Shown: positions 1 to 9,775 of the stretch, in pieces
Numbering within the stretch: position 1 is the stretch's first letter
Layout: the number at the start of each line of letters is the position of its first letter
Assembly (NCBI GenBank): GCA_019925095.2
Contig: CM034408.1
Coordinates: forward strand, 1,302,001 to 1,366,000
DNA: 64,000 nucleotides
Reading direction: 5' to 3'
Source: Dendrolimus kikuchii
Taxonomy: Eukaryota > Arthropoda > Insecta > Lepidoptera > Lasiocampidae
Made by a program: the position numbers and the translations under genes
The notes under the pieces: generated by a model
Databases searched by the model: none
Told to the model about the DNA's origin: nothing
The model's input: the letters and a program-made list of their open reading frames with translations, nothing else

Positions 1-460
1 CAACTCGTGGCAGGAATATTGCTTAAGAAGTGGAGATGGTGGGGATACGTAATGATTACTGACCTAAGTTTTTTAAATAATTGATATATTCAACATTTTA
101 CCTTTAAGACGTTTATAGACAGTTTTTATGATATCAATAATATTTTATAATTTATTATACCATGTTTTTAAATAAATATTTTTCACATTATGCAACAAAT
201 ATAAAATGCAAATTATAACTGTATACGTCATTCTTCAAATATTGATCTCGATTTTGATTGATCTAATTGTATTTCCCCGTCTATATTACTCCTGATTTTA
301 GGGGAAAGGACGGTATGCTCACCATGCATGTTTCACACGGATTAGAAGGTTTTACACATCAGTAATCTCGATGTGCAGGTTTCCTCACTATTTGTCATTG
401 AAATGAGATGCGATTTTCTTAGCTTAGCCACCAAGCTATAACGACTTAAGTACTATTTGT
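1..460. other. AT-rich sequence, nothing recognised
   Basis: I see no long reading frame, terminal repeat or familiar repeat motif in this stretch. It runs directly into the simple-repeat tail of the RTE copy that follows. Confidence 0.5.
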
Positions 461-985
461 ACATACATACATACATACATAACTTCACGCCACTTCCCTT
501 GCGGGGTAGGCACGAACAACAGAGCGCCATTCAGGCTTATTCTTACACACCTCACTTGCTTCTTTGACATTCATAACTCTTGTCATGCACGCTTGTCTGT
601 TCTTAAGGCTCCTGACATCACCTTCTGCTAGTACACGATCAATTTGATCATAGAAGGTGTGTCGTGGCCTTCCACGACTTCTGCATCCATCCACTTTTGC
701 ATTGTATGTCTGTTTAGTCATTCTTTCATCATGCATTCTTTCCACATGTCCGAACCACCGGAGCATTCCTTTCCTTACCTTCACCCCGCACTCTCTTTCA
801 GACCAACTCTCTTTCTTACTTCGGTATTACGAACCCGGTCCGCGAGCGTCACTCCGCAGATTTTGCGCAGTGCTCGCATCTCGACCGCGTTTAGTCTACT
901 TTCATGATCTCTCTTCCATACCCAACTCTCGTTACCATACGTGAGCGTAGGTACCAGCATCGCGTTGTGTAAGGCAAGCTGGGCC
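461..985 (-). mobile_element. 5'-truncated RTE-like LINE copy
   Basis: On the minus strand this encodes the carboxy-terminal part of a LINE reverse-transcriptase ORF. The block YGNESWVWKRDHESR is followed by RWFGHVERM, GRPRHTFYDQ and an end at YPAREVA. It stops at a tail of tandem TATG units (461-480 on the plus strand). The same C-terminal module with the same tail occurs at least ten more times in this window, each cut at a different 5' point, which is the signature of target-primed reverse transcription. Stops and shifts break the frame near residue 70. Clade assignment to RTE is from the protein pattern and tail type and is moderately sure. Confidence 0.85.
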
Positions 986-1160
986 ATACATCTTTATATA
1001 TAAAATTCATATGTTCGTGTGTGTGTGTACTTACAGGCCACCAGAAGCCACAGATGGCCACCTGAAGATCGAGATGGCCATCGACCGCCAATGAATGGCC
1101 AACGAGAGCTGCTGCGAAACCACCGCCATGTGGAGAAGACTCCAGCAGCTCTAAACAAGT
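986..1160 (+). repeat. possible Helitron 5' end followed by unidentified repeat
   Basis: The sequence after the RTE copy begins TCTTTATATATAAAA and is followed by a short GT run. A TC start with an AT-rich continuation is typical of the 5' end of lepidopteran Helitrons. No matching 3' CTAG end was found nearby, so this is a weak call. Confidence 0.3.
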
Positions 1161-1162
1161 TA

Positions 1163-1342
1163 CCGGTGGGTAGTTGCCCACTGAGTTGTAGCTGAGTAAA
1201 TAGATAAAACCTCAAGGCCCCAACCCCCTCATTATGTTAAAGAGGAAGAAGTCCCCCGGTGGGTAGTTGCCCACTGAGTTGCAAGTGAGTAAAGAGGTAA
1301 AACCTCGAGGCCCCAACATCATTATGTAAAAGAGGAAGAAGT
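1163..1342 (+). repeat. two-copy tandem repeat, about 90-bp unit
   Basis: A unit beginning CCGGTGGGTAGTTGCCCAC (1163-1255) is repeated almost perfectly (1256-1342). Both units end AGAGGAAGAAGT. No coding frame is shared. Origin unknown. Confidence 0.85.
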
Positions 1343-1410
1343 GCCTGGATGGATTTTGATGAACTTTTTGTGTGTTCAAATGGATTCGACAATGGTTTAG
1401 ATTCACAATT

Positions 1411-1555
1411 AGACCCGGTAGGTGGTGCTAGAATCTAGTTTCAACATATTGATGATATTTTGTGCATCGTTAAACGGATCCCGGGATTGTTCAAATTCAT
1501 GATTATATTCGGTAAGTGGCGCTACAACTAAGTTCTAGATTTTTATTTTTTTTTA
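1411..1555 (+). mobile_element. Helitron-4 relic
   Basis: It contains two versions of a 'gguaRGTGGCGCTA' type block (GTAGGTGGTGCTAGAATC and GTAAGTGGCGCTACAA) and a TTCTAGATTTTTATTT stretch. These match, in reverse, the better copy at 27832-28040. Both ends are missing. Confidence 0.4.
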
Positions 1556-1768
1556 TGGCAGGACTAGTACTTTTATAAAATCCCACAAATTCCTCAAGTT
1601 CATTGCTCTTCATACTTGTTTTATAATCCAAACGTATCTACATAGATAAGACTGAAGTAAATTCCTTCTTTGTTATGCTGCTTGCATTCCACGCGCTTTG
1701 CACTACATGCTGCTTTTATTATAGAATAGGATAGAATATCATTTATTGCATAAACTGTATAATATACT

Positions 1769-1880
1769 AGCTGTGCTCGTAACTTCGTTCGCGTGGTTTT
1801 TTTCGCGGAATCCTAAAAAAGTAGCCTAAGTTACTCCTTCAAACATCAGTTATCTGCCAATGGAGGCCGTATCTCATAAA
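1769..1880 (-). mobile_element. Helitron 3'-end relic
   Basis: Starts with CTAGCTGTGCTCGTAACTTC and then GTTCGCGTGG. This is the reverse complement of the hairpin-plus-CTAG 3' terminus seen in the better Helitron copies of this window. The interior differs from the other groups and soon becomes unrecognisable. Confidence 0.5.
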
Positions 1881-1899
1881 CTATATTATAGTTATATAG

Positions 1900-2335
1900 T
1901 CACGTTTGTGCCGTTTGGTGTTGAGACACTTGGACCCTGAGGTCTTAAGGCCATGTCCCTCTACGACGAGTTATCAAAAAGACCAATTGACTCTCCGCAC
2001 GATAAGAGAGCTGTTGCCTCTCTCAGAAAACGAATCAGTATTACAGTCTAGCGAGGTAACGTAACCAGTCTTCTGGGCACTTCACCCATAGAAGACGGCG
2101 ACCTAGGCGCAGTAACTTGTACTTGAGGTCCTTTGGCTATGACTCTCTACAAAGAGCTATCAGTACTGTTCATCTACTCTTCGGGTGAGAACTGTTGCCT
2201 CTCTCGGACAACAGATCAGTAGTGCTACCTAGCGAGGTAACGTAGCCAGTCTTCTGGGCACTTCACCCATAGAAGACGGCAAGCTAGGCAATATCCTACT
2301 TATAGTCTTGAAGGATTGTAAGTAGAATACAATAT
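1900..2335 (+). pseudogene. tandemly duplicated C-terminal fragment of a retroelement polymerase
   Basis: Degenerate relative of the fragment at 43070-43475. It shows the remains of the GTTTGTGCCGTTT...GAGACACTTGGACC region and of the block encoding QRGN-ASLLGT followed by 'AGAAGACGG'. The last part occurs twice (about 1903-2110 and 2111-2335), so a unit of about 210 bp has been duplicated in tandem. The second unit ends in the inverted repeat CCTACTTATAGTC / GATTGTAAGTAG characteristic of this family. No frame remains open. Confidence 0.65.
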
Positions 2336-2861
2336 AACTACGTTTTTTTATTGTATATTATATTATATTAGAGATTTAATACATTTTTGTTAACTCGTAA
2401 TGCTTGTATGCAAGAGGTACATGAAAATTAAGATGGATTCAAAAGTCTTAGCAAATGTAAATCTGTTATGCCTGCCTCCCCTATATAAAATAAGCAGCAG
2501 TAGTATAGGTATATAGTTTTAGGTAAAAACAAAAAATAATATTCATAACTTTAATCCAAATGAATAAAACGAATTTGATGGAATGTTTATTTGTTATTCC
2601 TTCACGACGTTTAAATAGTACAATAATATAAAATAATCAACTACGCTAATCTAAGCTGACATTATAAGATATGTAACTTAATTCTAACTTAACATGCAAG
2701 ACCTTAAGTTATGCGGTTAACTTAAACAGGAAGCGGCGGTAAGCACAATAGTAATTAAGTTACAGCGATGTTCATTCATTCTGTTTATTACTGTATTTAC
2801 TTAAATCGTGCTTAGATTATACTTAGCATTTTACAAGCTTATATTTAACTTGCAATGGATT
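2336..2861. other. AT-rich sequence, nothing recognised
   Basis: No reading frame, terminal repeat or known repeat could be recognised here. Confidence 0.5.
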
Positions 2862-3500
2862 TACCTATGTATGTATGTAAGTTCGGGTGGAATCTTGCAA
2901 GTTAAATTTGACCAACTTCCCGGTTTCCGATTGAGCTGAAATATTGCACGCATATGATTATCGCGTGACAGTGCGAAAATCGCGTTATTATCCGTGCAGG
3001 AACGGAGAAAGAATACAATTTCCTGCGGCCGGGCGGCCTGTTGTAAGAGGCGACTAACCAACCGACAGCCAGGTGTAGGGCATTTGTCCGACTGGATGGC
3101 TACCACCCCTGGTCTAGAGCATGCCGCCATAACAACTTTGAGTTGTGTTCCGGCATTAGTGACCAGGTTCCAGTCTCCCTTAAGAGAGCAGCAGCGCACT
3201 TGTAGCACCTTTGTTGTTGCAAATGTCCATAGGCGATGGTAACCGCTTTCCATCCAGTGGGCCGTCTGCCTGTCTGTTGAACTCCTGCAACAAACAAATA
3301 AAAAAAAGACAATGCAATAATTTGGTACCATGGACCTGATCTGATGATGGAGTCGGAAGATGGCCATAGGAACTCCTGTACTAAACAAGATAGACCCGTC
3401 GTGTTTGGGCTCGTTTTACATGTCTTGTCTGTCACTCTACTGCTACATGATATCCAGGATCTCAAAAGCTTGTATTTCAAAGCCTTTTTAAAAAAGCTTA
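2862..3500 (-). repeat. RX repeat (about 290 bp) split by a SINE-1 insertion
   Basis: On the minus strand it runs from about 3500 to 2862 and ends in a TATG/ACAT tail, like the RTE-type LINEs. A second, uninterrupted copy lies at 57757-58040 on the plus strand. The two share the block TGATATCCAGGATCTC and the block CCAACTTCCCGGTTTC. A reading frame of about 90 codons is open through both copies (LSCLVQEFLW, then PGSWSNLT), but two copies are too few to prove coding. It may be the 3' part of a LINE or a SINE of one. SINE-1 is inserted at 2981-3307. Confidence 0.65.
2981..3307 (+). mobile_element. SINE-1 copy nested in RX repeat
   Basis: Starts at the family head (TCCGTGCAGGAACGGAG) and ends CTCCTGCAA plus an A-rich tail. 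Comparison with the uninterrupted RX copy at 57757-58040 shows the insertion point. The flanks gacagtgcgaaaat and gacaatgcaataat are an imperfect 14-bp target-site duplication (11 of 14). Confidence 0.85.
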
Positions 3501-3658
3501 TTATTAGATAGTTTTAATCTAGACAATCAGAACCTGTACCCCATGTTGGAAATCAAGGTGTCTTCATTTAATGGAAATAAATGGCATGCTTTTACATATT
3601 GATGCTAGAAAGCTCGAACCAGTCAAAGTTTTTGGTTTATAAAATCAACATAATTTTT

Positions 3659-3907
3659 TCACCGACTTCAAAAAGGAGAACGTTCTCCGGCAATTGTGGA
3701 CCGATTTCCAAAAATTTTTTTAAACGATACTCCCGAATTGGTCCCATAGTCACCATGTCAGGATCTGATCAGTGGATTCCAGGGAATTAGAGAAACTCAC
3801 GAAAATTGTCAACCGACTTTTTTGTAATACGATATCTCCGTCAATTGTAAACCGCTTCACTCGTAAATGGCGCTGACTTCAAGATGCTGTAGAAAGAAGT
3901 CGGTTAA
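3659..3907. repeat. short repeat with ACCGACTTC inverted ends
   Basis: It starts CACCGACTTCAAAAAGGAG and ends AAAGAAGTCGGTTAA, so the ends are inverted about 10 bp. I recall this ACCGACTTC motif as a common dispersed repeat boundary in Lepidoptera. No coding capacity. Confidence 0.45.
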
Positions 3908-3983
3908 TTTTTTTTTATTTTACGTGTAAAGTTGGTTTTGTTTTTGTTAGAAACATATATTAATATTTTATTCTATTAAGATA

Positions 3984-4299
3984 TTTTTTTTATTGCAGGA
4001 GTTCAGCAGACAGGCAAACGGCCCACTTGATGGAAAGCAGTTGCCATCGCCTATGGACATTTCCAACATCAAAGGTGCTATAAATGCGCTGCTGCTCTTT
4101 TAAGGGAGACTGGAACCTGGTCACTAAAGCCGAAACACAACTCAAAGTTGTTATGGCGACATACTTTAGACCAGGGGTGGTTGCCATCCAGTCGGGCAAA
4201 TGCCCTACCACCTGGCTGTGGGTTGTTTAGTCGCCTCTGACGACAGGCCGTCCGGCCGCAGGGAATTGTCTTCTTTCTCCGTTCCTGCACGGATAAAAA
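3984..4299 (-). mobile_element. SINE-1 copy
   Basis: Full-length copy on the minus strand. It has the poly-T (A-tail) at 3984-3990, then TATTGCAGGAG, and ends at the family head GTTCCTGCACGGAT. Confidence 0.9.
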
Positions 4300-4390
4300 G
4301 ATAACTTTAAGTCATGCCTTTTTCAAGTTGATTTGTCTTCAAGACACTATTGTTTTACGATAAACACTGATGAACGACGATGTCCCTTGC

Positions 4391-4510
4391 GTGCATGACA
4401 AGAGCTATGAATGTCAAAGAAGCAAGTGAGGTGTGTAAGAATAAGCCTGAATGGCGCTCTGTTGTTCTTGCCTACCCCGCAAGGGAACTGGCGTGAAGTT
4501 ATGTATGTAT
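4391..4510 (+). mobile_element. very short RTE-like LINE copy with TSD
   Basis: Only the last 120 bp of the RTE family: the codons for VCKNKPEWRSV and YPARELA, then the TATG tail. Flanked by perfect 12-bp duplications GATGTCCCTTGC at 4379-4390 and 4511-4522, so this is a bona fide severely truncated insertion and not a deletion remnant. Confidence 0.92.
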
Positions 4511-4621
4511 GATGTCCCTTGCAAGTGTTAATTTTAGTAAGCCTTTGTTGCGACACAGATAATTTTTATATGCTTAAATGTACCTCAGGTTCGAACACTG
4601 GTCATTTAGGCCATCACGATT

Positions 4622-4895
4622 TGCAGTTATGGTCAGCTGATCGCAGTCCACTGCTGGACAACCTCCCCAAGTTGCCACAAGTTTCCAGGTGGTGTTTGCC
4701 CGACCACCCGTGGTCTAAAGGATGCCGCCATACTAACCTTCAGTTATGTTCCGGCATTAGTGGCCAGGTTCCAGTCTGCCTTTAGAGAGCGACAGCACAT
4801 TGGTAGCATTTTTGGTGTTACGAATGTTCATAGGCGACGGTAACCGCTTTCCATCAGGTGGACGGTCTGTCTGTTTACTGAACACATGCAATAAA
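4622..4895 (+). mobile_element. diverged SINE-1-like copy with a different head
   Basis: The 3' two thirds match SINE-1 (TTCCGGCATTAGTGGCCAGG, then ATAGGCGACGGTAACCGC and an A-rich tail). The head instead carries CGCAGTCCACTGCTGGAC, a motif I know from LINE-derived repeats of Lepidoptera. It is either a related subfamily or a chimera. Confidence 0.65.
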
Positions 4896-5210
4896 AATGA
4901 AAAAACAAGTAACTGTTTTTCAGTTTCTTCATTCAGCCCGTACCGACCCCCAGAACTTGACTTCTCCAACGGTCATGGAGAGATATGAGCGGTTCGTAGT
5001 CGCACCATCGTTAATTTTACGAGATTTATTTCCTTATTTCTCCTACGGATTGGATTATTTGGAAATTTCGTATTTTATAAGAAATCGATCATTGACTCTC
5101 GCTGATCGACTTGGAATCTGTGGACCAATTCTACCATCAGTGTCCATGTCTCGGCCCCTTAGATCATTACCGGTAGGCTAAAATGCTCAAAGATTTTCTT
5201 CTTTAAGCAT
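4896..5210. other. unassigned interval with a 94-codon open frame
   Basis: Between two SINE-1 copies. A plus-strand frame (4897-5181) starts inside the SINE tail and covers 94 codons. I recognise no domain, and the start lies in repeat sequence, so I do not call a gene. Confidence 0.4.
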
Positions 5211-5500
5211 TTTTTATTGCTAGAGTACAGCAGACAGGCTGACGACATCCAACTGTGATGGAAAGTGGTTATGGTCGCCTATAAACATTTGCAACACTAA
5301 AGATGCTACCCATGTAGTGTCGGATTGTCACTGATGCTGGAACACAACTCAAGGTAGTTATGGCGGCATACTCTAGACCAGAGGTCGTAGCCATTCAGAC
5401 GGGCAAACAGCCTACCAATTGGCTATAGGTTGTTCTGTCGCCTCTTACGACAGGCCACCAGGCCGCAGGAATTTGTAATCTTTCTCCGCTTGCACGGATT
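5211..5500 (-). mobile_element. SINE-1 copy, diverged
   Basis: Minus-strand copy with a poly-T start at 5211 and a diverged head (CGCTTGCACGGAT) at 5500. It carries several small deletions relative to the other copies. Confidence 0.82.
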
Positions 5501-5577
5501 ACTATATCTTACTATTCATACCTTCACTTGCCTTACCATCGGTTGAATTTTGACATTGGAGTTTAAGTCACATTCTT

Positions 5578-6443
5578 TTTTTTTTTTGATGACGCAGGGG
5601 GATTGTATTTTCTTGGAACACTATCCTCGGGCCTGGGGGGAAGGCTCGCCGAGGGATGTGTGGGACTCTTGATCAACCGTCTCCCTCATGGCCTCCGAGC
5701 GGAGGACATGGGGGGAATGGTCGGCCGTCAAACTACCCATTAAACCTAATCTGCAAACCCTAGCTCACACGTTTTTACAGGACGCCACAGGAACTGGACC
5801 AATAGGTACTGTAACGACTAAAACCTTTTTAGTCGTCATTTATATTAAGAAATATAATTATTTGAATACAAAAACTTAGAAGTTTTTTTTAAGAGTTTTT
5901 GGCGGGAACTGAAAGGGGACGTTGTGCTGTGCTGTGCAGTTTTATTTTCTGAAAATGTGTAAAGTCATTCTAAAATTAACAATAGTTGTAGGATATTGAT
6001 AGTTTTTGAGTAGTAATTATGTGTTTTTGTGAGAAATATGAACTGTATAGTCAAATGTGGCCTTTCGAGTTTCACAAGAACTCCGTTATACGGCGTCGAT
6101 TGTAACCTACAATACAATTGAGCCTGGCTTAACGGCCTAGTTGCCAAGCCATAAACATGAAAAAAAACTTGGATCGCCTCACAATACAATCGAGTTGAGA
6201 ATTGTATCGGGCCGCGCACGGAACACATGATTATAAAGGTCGCTTTATTGAAGATCCCGGTTAGCTCGATTACCGTCGGCCGCTAAAGTACTGTATCTGT
6301 GACGCCCCAACGCTTGTCGACGAACTCAGGGTGTCCTGCGGGGAAGGACACCCTCTTCAACAATAGGGGGGGAAGTCTGAAGAATTGTATATTTAGGAAA
6401 TATAATAGAGATTGATCCCCCACTCGTCCACGTGGCCCCTGAT
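5578..6443 (-). mobile_element. R1-type LINE 3' fragment with TSD, split by SINE-4
   Basis: Poly-T at 5578-5587, then GATGACGCAGGGGGATTG. This matches the start of the copy at 29610-30039. It lacks coding sequence and appears to be 3' UTR. The 11-bp duplications GTCACATTCTT at 5567-5577 and 6444-6454 fix both ends. A SINE-4 copy sits inside at 5893-6168, so the LINE insertion is the older one. The hairpin ACGACTAAAA / TTTTAGTCGT at about 5815-5838 lies in the same insertion. Confidence 0.8.
5893..6168 (+). mobile_element. SINE-4 copy (A-tailed retroposon)
   Basis: About 275 bp from GAGTTTTTGGCGGGAACTG to GCCAAGCCATAAACATG plus an A-run. The same unit occurs at least six more times on both strands. 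The A-tail, and the TSDs at the copies at 58281 and 63216, show it moves by retroposition. No tRNA-like promoter boxes are obvious. Confidence 0.85.
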
Positions 6444-6454
6444 GTCACATTCTT

Positions 6455-6787
6455 ACCTATATCAAGGCAAAAAACGGCTGCTAAGATATAGGAATGTGCC
6501 ATTTGTCGGCAGCAGTGTGAAAATATTAATCAAGTACCACCTACGTCGATGTGGAAACCTTCGTAAAACAAATGTCAATTAGCAAACAATGCGATTTATG
6601 TCACCATATTGAGACGGACGGACGCATTGTCGCATTAATTTTATTGTATTAATCAGTTGTTGCGCACGCGCAGCTATTCGGGAGAGATTTTGGCAATGAC
6701 GGGCATGTAGCTACTGTTTCATTTGTAGAAGTATTAAATACTCATACATAGTACGTTTCCAATAGTACTAATTATAATAGATCAATT
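6455..6787. other. no recognised feature
   Basis: No frame or repeat boundary recognised. Confidence 0.4.
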
Positions 6788-6988
6788 GACGGCATCTGGA
6801 GTTGAGGGGATAAGCCTTTGCCGGTGTAGGAGGTTCCGGGTTCGTTTCCGAAATTTTGAAAACGAACTTTCCGTTGTTTGCTAAGGTCTGAGTGTACGGG
6901 ATCGGCTCTGGAGTGATCCGTTGTATATTAACCATTACACAAGCGTAACTAGCTTAGTAATATCTAATGTGTCTTTGTCTAGCGATTA
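6788..6988 (+). mobile_element. SINE-2 copy (tRNA-headed), diverged
   Basis: Starts GACGGCATCTGGAGTTGAGG (decayed A box) and has GGTTCCGGGTTCGTTTCC (decayed B box). The shared body follows (ATCGGCTCTGGAGTGATCCG, then TTGTATATTA). Compared with 18052-18288 it has lost bases between the boxes. Confidence 0.82.
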
Positions 6989-7186
6989 ATTTATTAGTGT
7001 AATTGTAAAGAGTGACATATTAGATTTAATAAGTAATTCTTCCAATAAGAAATTTAGATAAGGGTGTAAAGTGGTCATAATATATGTATATCAATATACA
7101 CCAATCTCTTCCTTATTCATTATTTTTCTTAAGTATTATTATACGAAATGACATACTCTTAAGTGTACTTTGAAACAAAAAATAAA

Positions 7187-7372
7187 GTTTGTAGTGGAAG
7201 ACTTACAAGCCAATAGATGGCGCTGTACAATAATTGATGTCACAAACATTTCCAGAAACATACAAAGTATATATACAAATTTTCAACCGGTGAAAAACAA
7301 CACTCGCTGGAAGATCTTCCTTTGAGACGGAGGAGCATTTCATCTCGCTCCTCCACCCTCTACGGGGCACCT
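7187..7372 (-). mobile_element. SINE-3 body fragment
   Basis: Runs from GTAGTGGAAGACTTACAAGC to CCCTCTACGGGGCACC. The second motif is the reverse complement of the segment that follows the tRNA-like head at 27321-27427, so this is the body of the same SINE without its head. The motif TAGATGGCGCTGTACAATAA is shared with the copy at 21322-21530. Confidence 0.65.
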
Positions 7373-7530
7373 TCTTCAAGATCATATTATCAAGAAATAC
7401 TAAATAAAACTCTGTTACATACAAATAAAAAAACCCTAACAAATTTATACACTAAAATAACACTATAAACTACAATGGGTGATTATCAGCTTTTAAATTT
7501 ATTCAAATAATATACGTCTAGATAAAAGTA

Positions 7531-7924
7531 CATACATACATAGCTTCACGCCAGTTCCCTTGCGGGGTAGGCACGAGCAACAGAGCGCCATTCAGGCTTG
7601 TTCTTACACACCTCACTCGCTTCTTTGACATTCATAGCTCTTGTCATGTACGCTCGTCTGTTCTTAAGGCTCCTGACATCACCTTCTGCTAGTATACGAT
7701 CAATTTGATCATGGAAGGTGTGTCGAGGCCTTCCACGACTTCTGCATCCATCCACTTTTGGATTGTATATCTGTTTTGTCATTCTTTCATCATGCATTCT
7801 TTCCACATGCCCGAACCACCGGAGCATTCCTTTCCTTACCTTCACCCCGACACTCTCTTTCAGACCAACTCTCTTTCTTACTTCGGTATTACGAACGCGT
7901 TCAGTGAGCGCGTTCGTAATAATG
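7531..7924 (-). mobile_element. RTE-like LINE copy with TSD and 5' snap-back
   Basis: Minus-strand C-terminal fragment (RWFGHVERMHDERMTKQ through YPARELA) with a short TATG tail at 7531-7540. Perfect 12-bp duplications TAGATAAAAGTA lie at 7519-7530 and 7925-7936. At the 5' end the element ends in an inverted copy of its own sequence: ATTACGAACGCG, a 9-base spacer, then CGCGTTCGTAAT. Such foldback is expected when the cDNA or the nascent second strand primes on itself. Confidence 0.92.
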
Positions 7925-8156
7925 TAGATAAAAGTAAAATATGTAATAAAAATTTGGTATAAAGCTAATTTAAATCTAAAATCAGGACAATAATAGGGTG
8001 TGGAGTCACTATAGTGCATTGAATGCATCACGATTCACGCGTCGCTTGGTGCGTAATGCGTTTTAGATTGCGTCGCGTGTGTGAACATAACTTTATTTGG
8101 ATTAGGGCTGTCAGCGGCCAACTTTTTTAAAAGAATTCATGTTTTAATATTGTATA

Positions 8157-8468
8157 TTTTAAGTTTATGGCTTGGCAGCTAGGCCTTTAAGCCAGATCTT
8201 AGTTTAGAATATAGTTTCTTCATTTTCTTAAGCCTATGTGTAGCACAGCTGAACTGTAGGTAATCAGTTAGTGCCATTCAACGGAGTTCTTGTGACAACT
8301 CAAAAGGCCACATTTGACTATACAGTTCACATTTGGCACAAAACACATAATTACTACTCAAAAACTATCAATATCCTACAACTATTGTTCATTTTAGAGT
8401 AATTTTACACATTTTTAGAAAATAAAACTGCACAGCACAGCGTATCCTTTCAGTTCCTGCCAATAACT
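8157..8468 (-). mobile_element. SINE-4 copy, long variant
   Basis: Reverse-oriented copy beginning GTTTATGGCTTGGCAGCTAG and ending near CAGTTCCTGCCAATAACTCC. The segment around 8200-8270 is longer than in most copies and matches the variant at 30535-30850, so at least two subfamilies exist. Confidence 0.82.
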
Positions 8469-8615
8469 CCTAATATTGTATAAAGTCAGTGTGTTGAACA
8501 GTATAGTGCCAGTGACTCTGACCACCCCCTTGTTAGAGACAACAATGCTGACAATAAAAAAAATATGTTTTAACAAGGACATGACCATGAATAGTTTTAT
8601 ACGAATCAAATCTCA

Positions 8616-8886
8616 TCTTATACTAAGTATAAGGCTGAAGAGTTTCTTTGTTTGAACGCGCTAATCTCAGGAACTACTGGTCTGATTTGAAAAATTCTTT
8701 CAGTGTGAGATAGCCCATTTATAGAGGAAGGTTATAGGCTATATAATATATAGCCTATAACCTTCCTCTATAAATGGGCTAACGCTCACGCTAAGACCAA
8801 TAGAAGTGGAGCACCCATGAAGAATGTTTCAAACTCGGGGTTTTTTTAAAACTATTCCACGCGGATGAAGCCGCGGGCAGAAGTTG
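8616..8886 (+). mobile_element. short Helitron-1 copy containing a large palindrome
   Basis: Starts TCTTATACTAAGTATAAGGC, then GAACGCGCTAATCTCAGGAA, and ends at the hairpin-type terminus (ACGCGGATGAAGCCGCGGGC) with a mutated CTAG. The interior contains a perfect 71-bp palindrome at 8711-8781 that is absent from the sister copies at 16518-17310. Confidence 0.72.
8711..8781. repeat. perfect 71-bp palindrome
   Basis: Two 35-base arms are exact reverse complements around a single central A (8746). The left arm is native Helitron-1 sequence (TAGCCCATTTATAGAGGAAG...), and the right arm is an inverted duplicate of it that replaces part of the native downstream sequence. Confidence 0.95.
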
Positions 8887-8924
8887 GTTCATGATAAAGT
8901 GTGAAAGTTTGTCTTATACTACAG

Positions 8925-8975
8925 TCAGCAGCGCACTTTCCCAAAAGGCTGGCCACGTTGCCTCGTTGGATGGTA
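8925..8975 (-). repeat. small fragment of the hairpin-ended retroelement
   Basis: AAAGGCTGGCCACGTTGCC followed by TCGTTGGAT resembles the reverse-strand segment at about 25497-25525. Too short to say more. Confidence 0.35.
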
Positions 8976-9051
8976 ATAACAATATTTTATCCTAAATACA
9001 GATCAAGATATCTTAGTAAGAATCTATGAAATTAGTTTTTTTTTTATTGCA

Positions 9052-9378
9052 TTTTTTTTTTTTTTTTTTTATTGCAGGAGTTCAGCAGACAGGCAGACGG
9101 CCCACTTGGTGGAAAGCGGTTACCATCGCCTATGGACATTTGCAACACCAAAGATGCTGCAAATGCGCTGCTGCTCTCTTAAGGGAGACTGGAACCTGGT
9201 CACTAATGCCGGAACACAACTCAAGGTTGTTATGACGGCATAATCTAGACCAGGGGTGGTAGCCATCCAGTCGGGCAAATGCCCTACCACCTGGCTGTGG
9301 GTTGTTTTGTCGCCTCTTACGACAGGCCGCCCGGCTGCAGGAAATTGTATTCTTTCTCCGTTCCTGCACGGATAAAAG
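9052..9378 (-). mobile_element. SINE-1 copy, full length
   Basis: Long poly-T at 9052-9070, then ATTGCAGGAGTTCAGCAGAC. The copy ends at the head GTTCCTGCACGGATAAAA. It is one of three minus-strand copies within 1.2 kb. Confidence 0.92.
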
Positions 9379-9413
9379 TTAGTAAGTTAGTAAATAAATT
9401 GTAACATGTCATT

Positions 9414-9500
9414 GGTACTTTGGAAGATGGGACGCCCCTTAGTATGGGACGAAACGTGTGTTGATACGTTGGTAGCTTCCCATCTTCCAAATACTGCCGT
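9414..9500. repeat. imperfect stem-loop
   Basis: The 14-base stem TTGGAAGATGGGA(C) pairs with (T)TCCCATCTTCCAA across a loop of about 50 bases, with partial pairing extending outward. It lies between two SINE-1 copies. Function unknown. Confidence 0.5.
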
Positions 9501-9775
9501 CACTTGATGGAAAGCGGTTACCATCGCCTAAGGACATTTGCAACATCAAAGATGCTACAAATGCGCTCCTGCTGTCTTAAGGGAGACTGGAACCTGGTCA
9601 CTAATGCCGGAACACAACACAAGGTTGTTGTGGCGGCATACACTAGACCAAGTGTAGTCACCATCCAGTGAAACAAACACCCAACCACCTGGCTGTGGGT
9701 TGTTTTGTCGCCTCTCACGACAGGCCGCCCGGCCGCAGGAAAATGTATTCTTTCTCTGTTCCTGCACGGATAAAA
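9501..9775 (-). mobile_element. SINE-1 copy lacking its 3' end
   Basis: Begins at CACTTGATGGAAAGCGG without the usual TTTATTGCAGGAG end, then runs to the head CCTGCACGGATAAAA. It abuts the stem-loop at 9414-9500. Confidence 0.85.

Noticed and set aside
3338..3365. CTGATGATGGAGTCGGAAG as a hammerhead ribozyme core
   Set aside because: The CTGATGA is not followed by a pairing stem II and a GAAA; the conserved helices cannot form.
7546..8031. 161-codon minus-strand frame as a gene
   Set aside because: It joins a chance upstream sequence to the truncated RTE fragment across its TSD.
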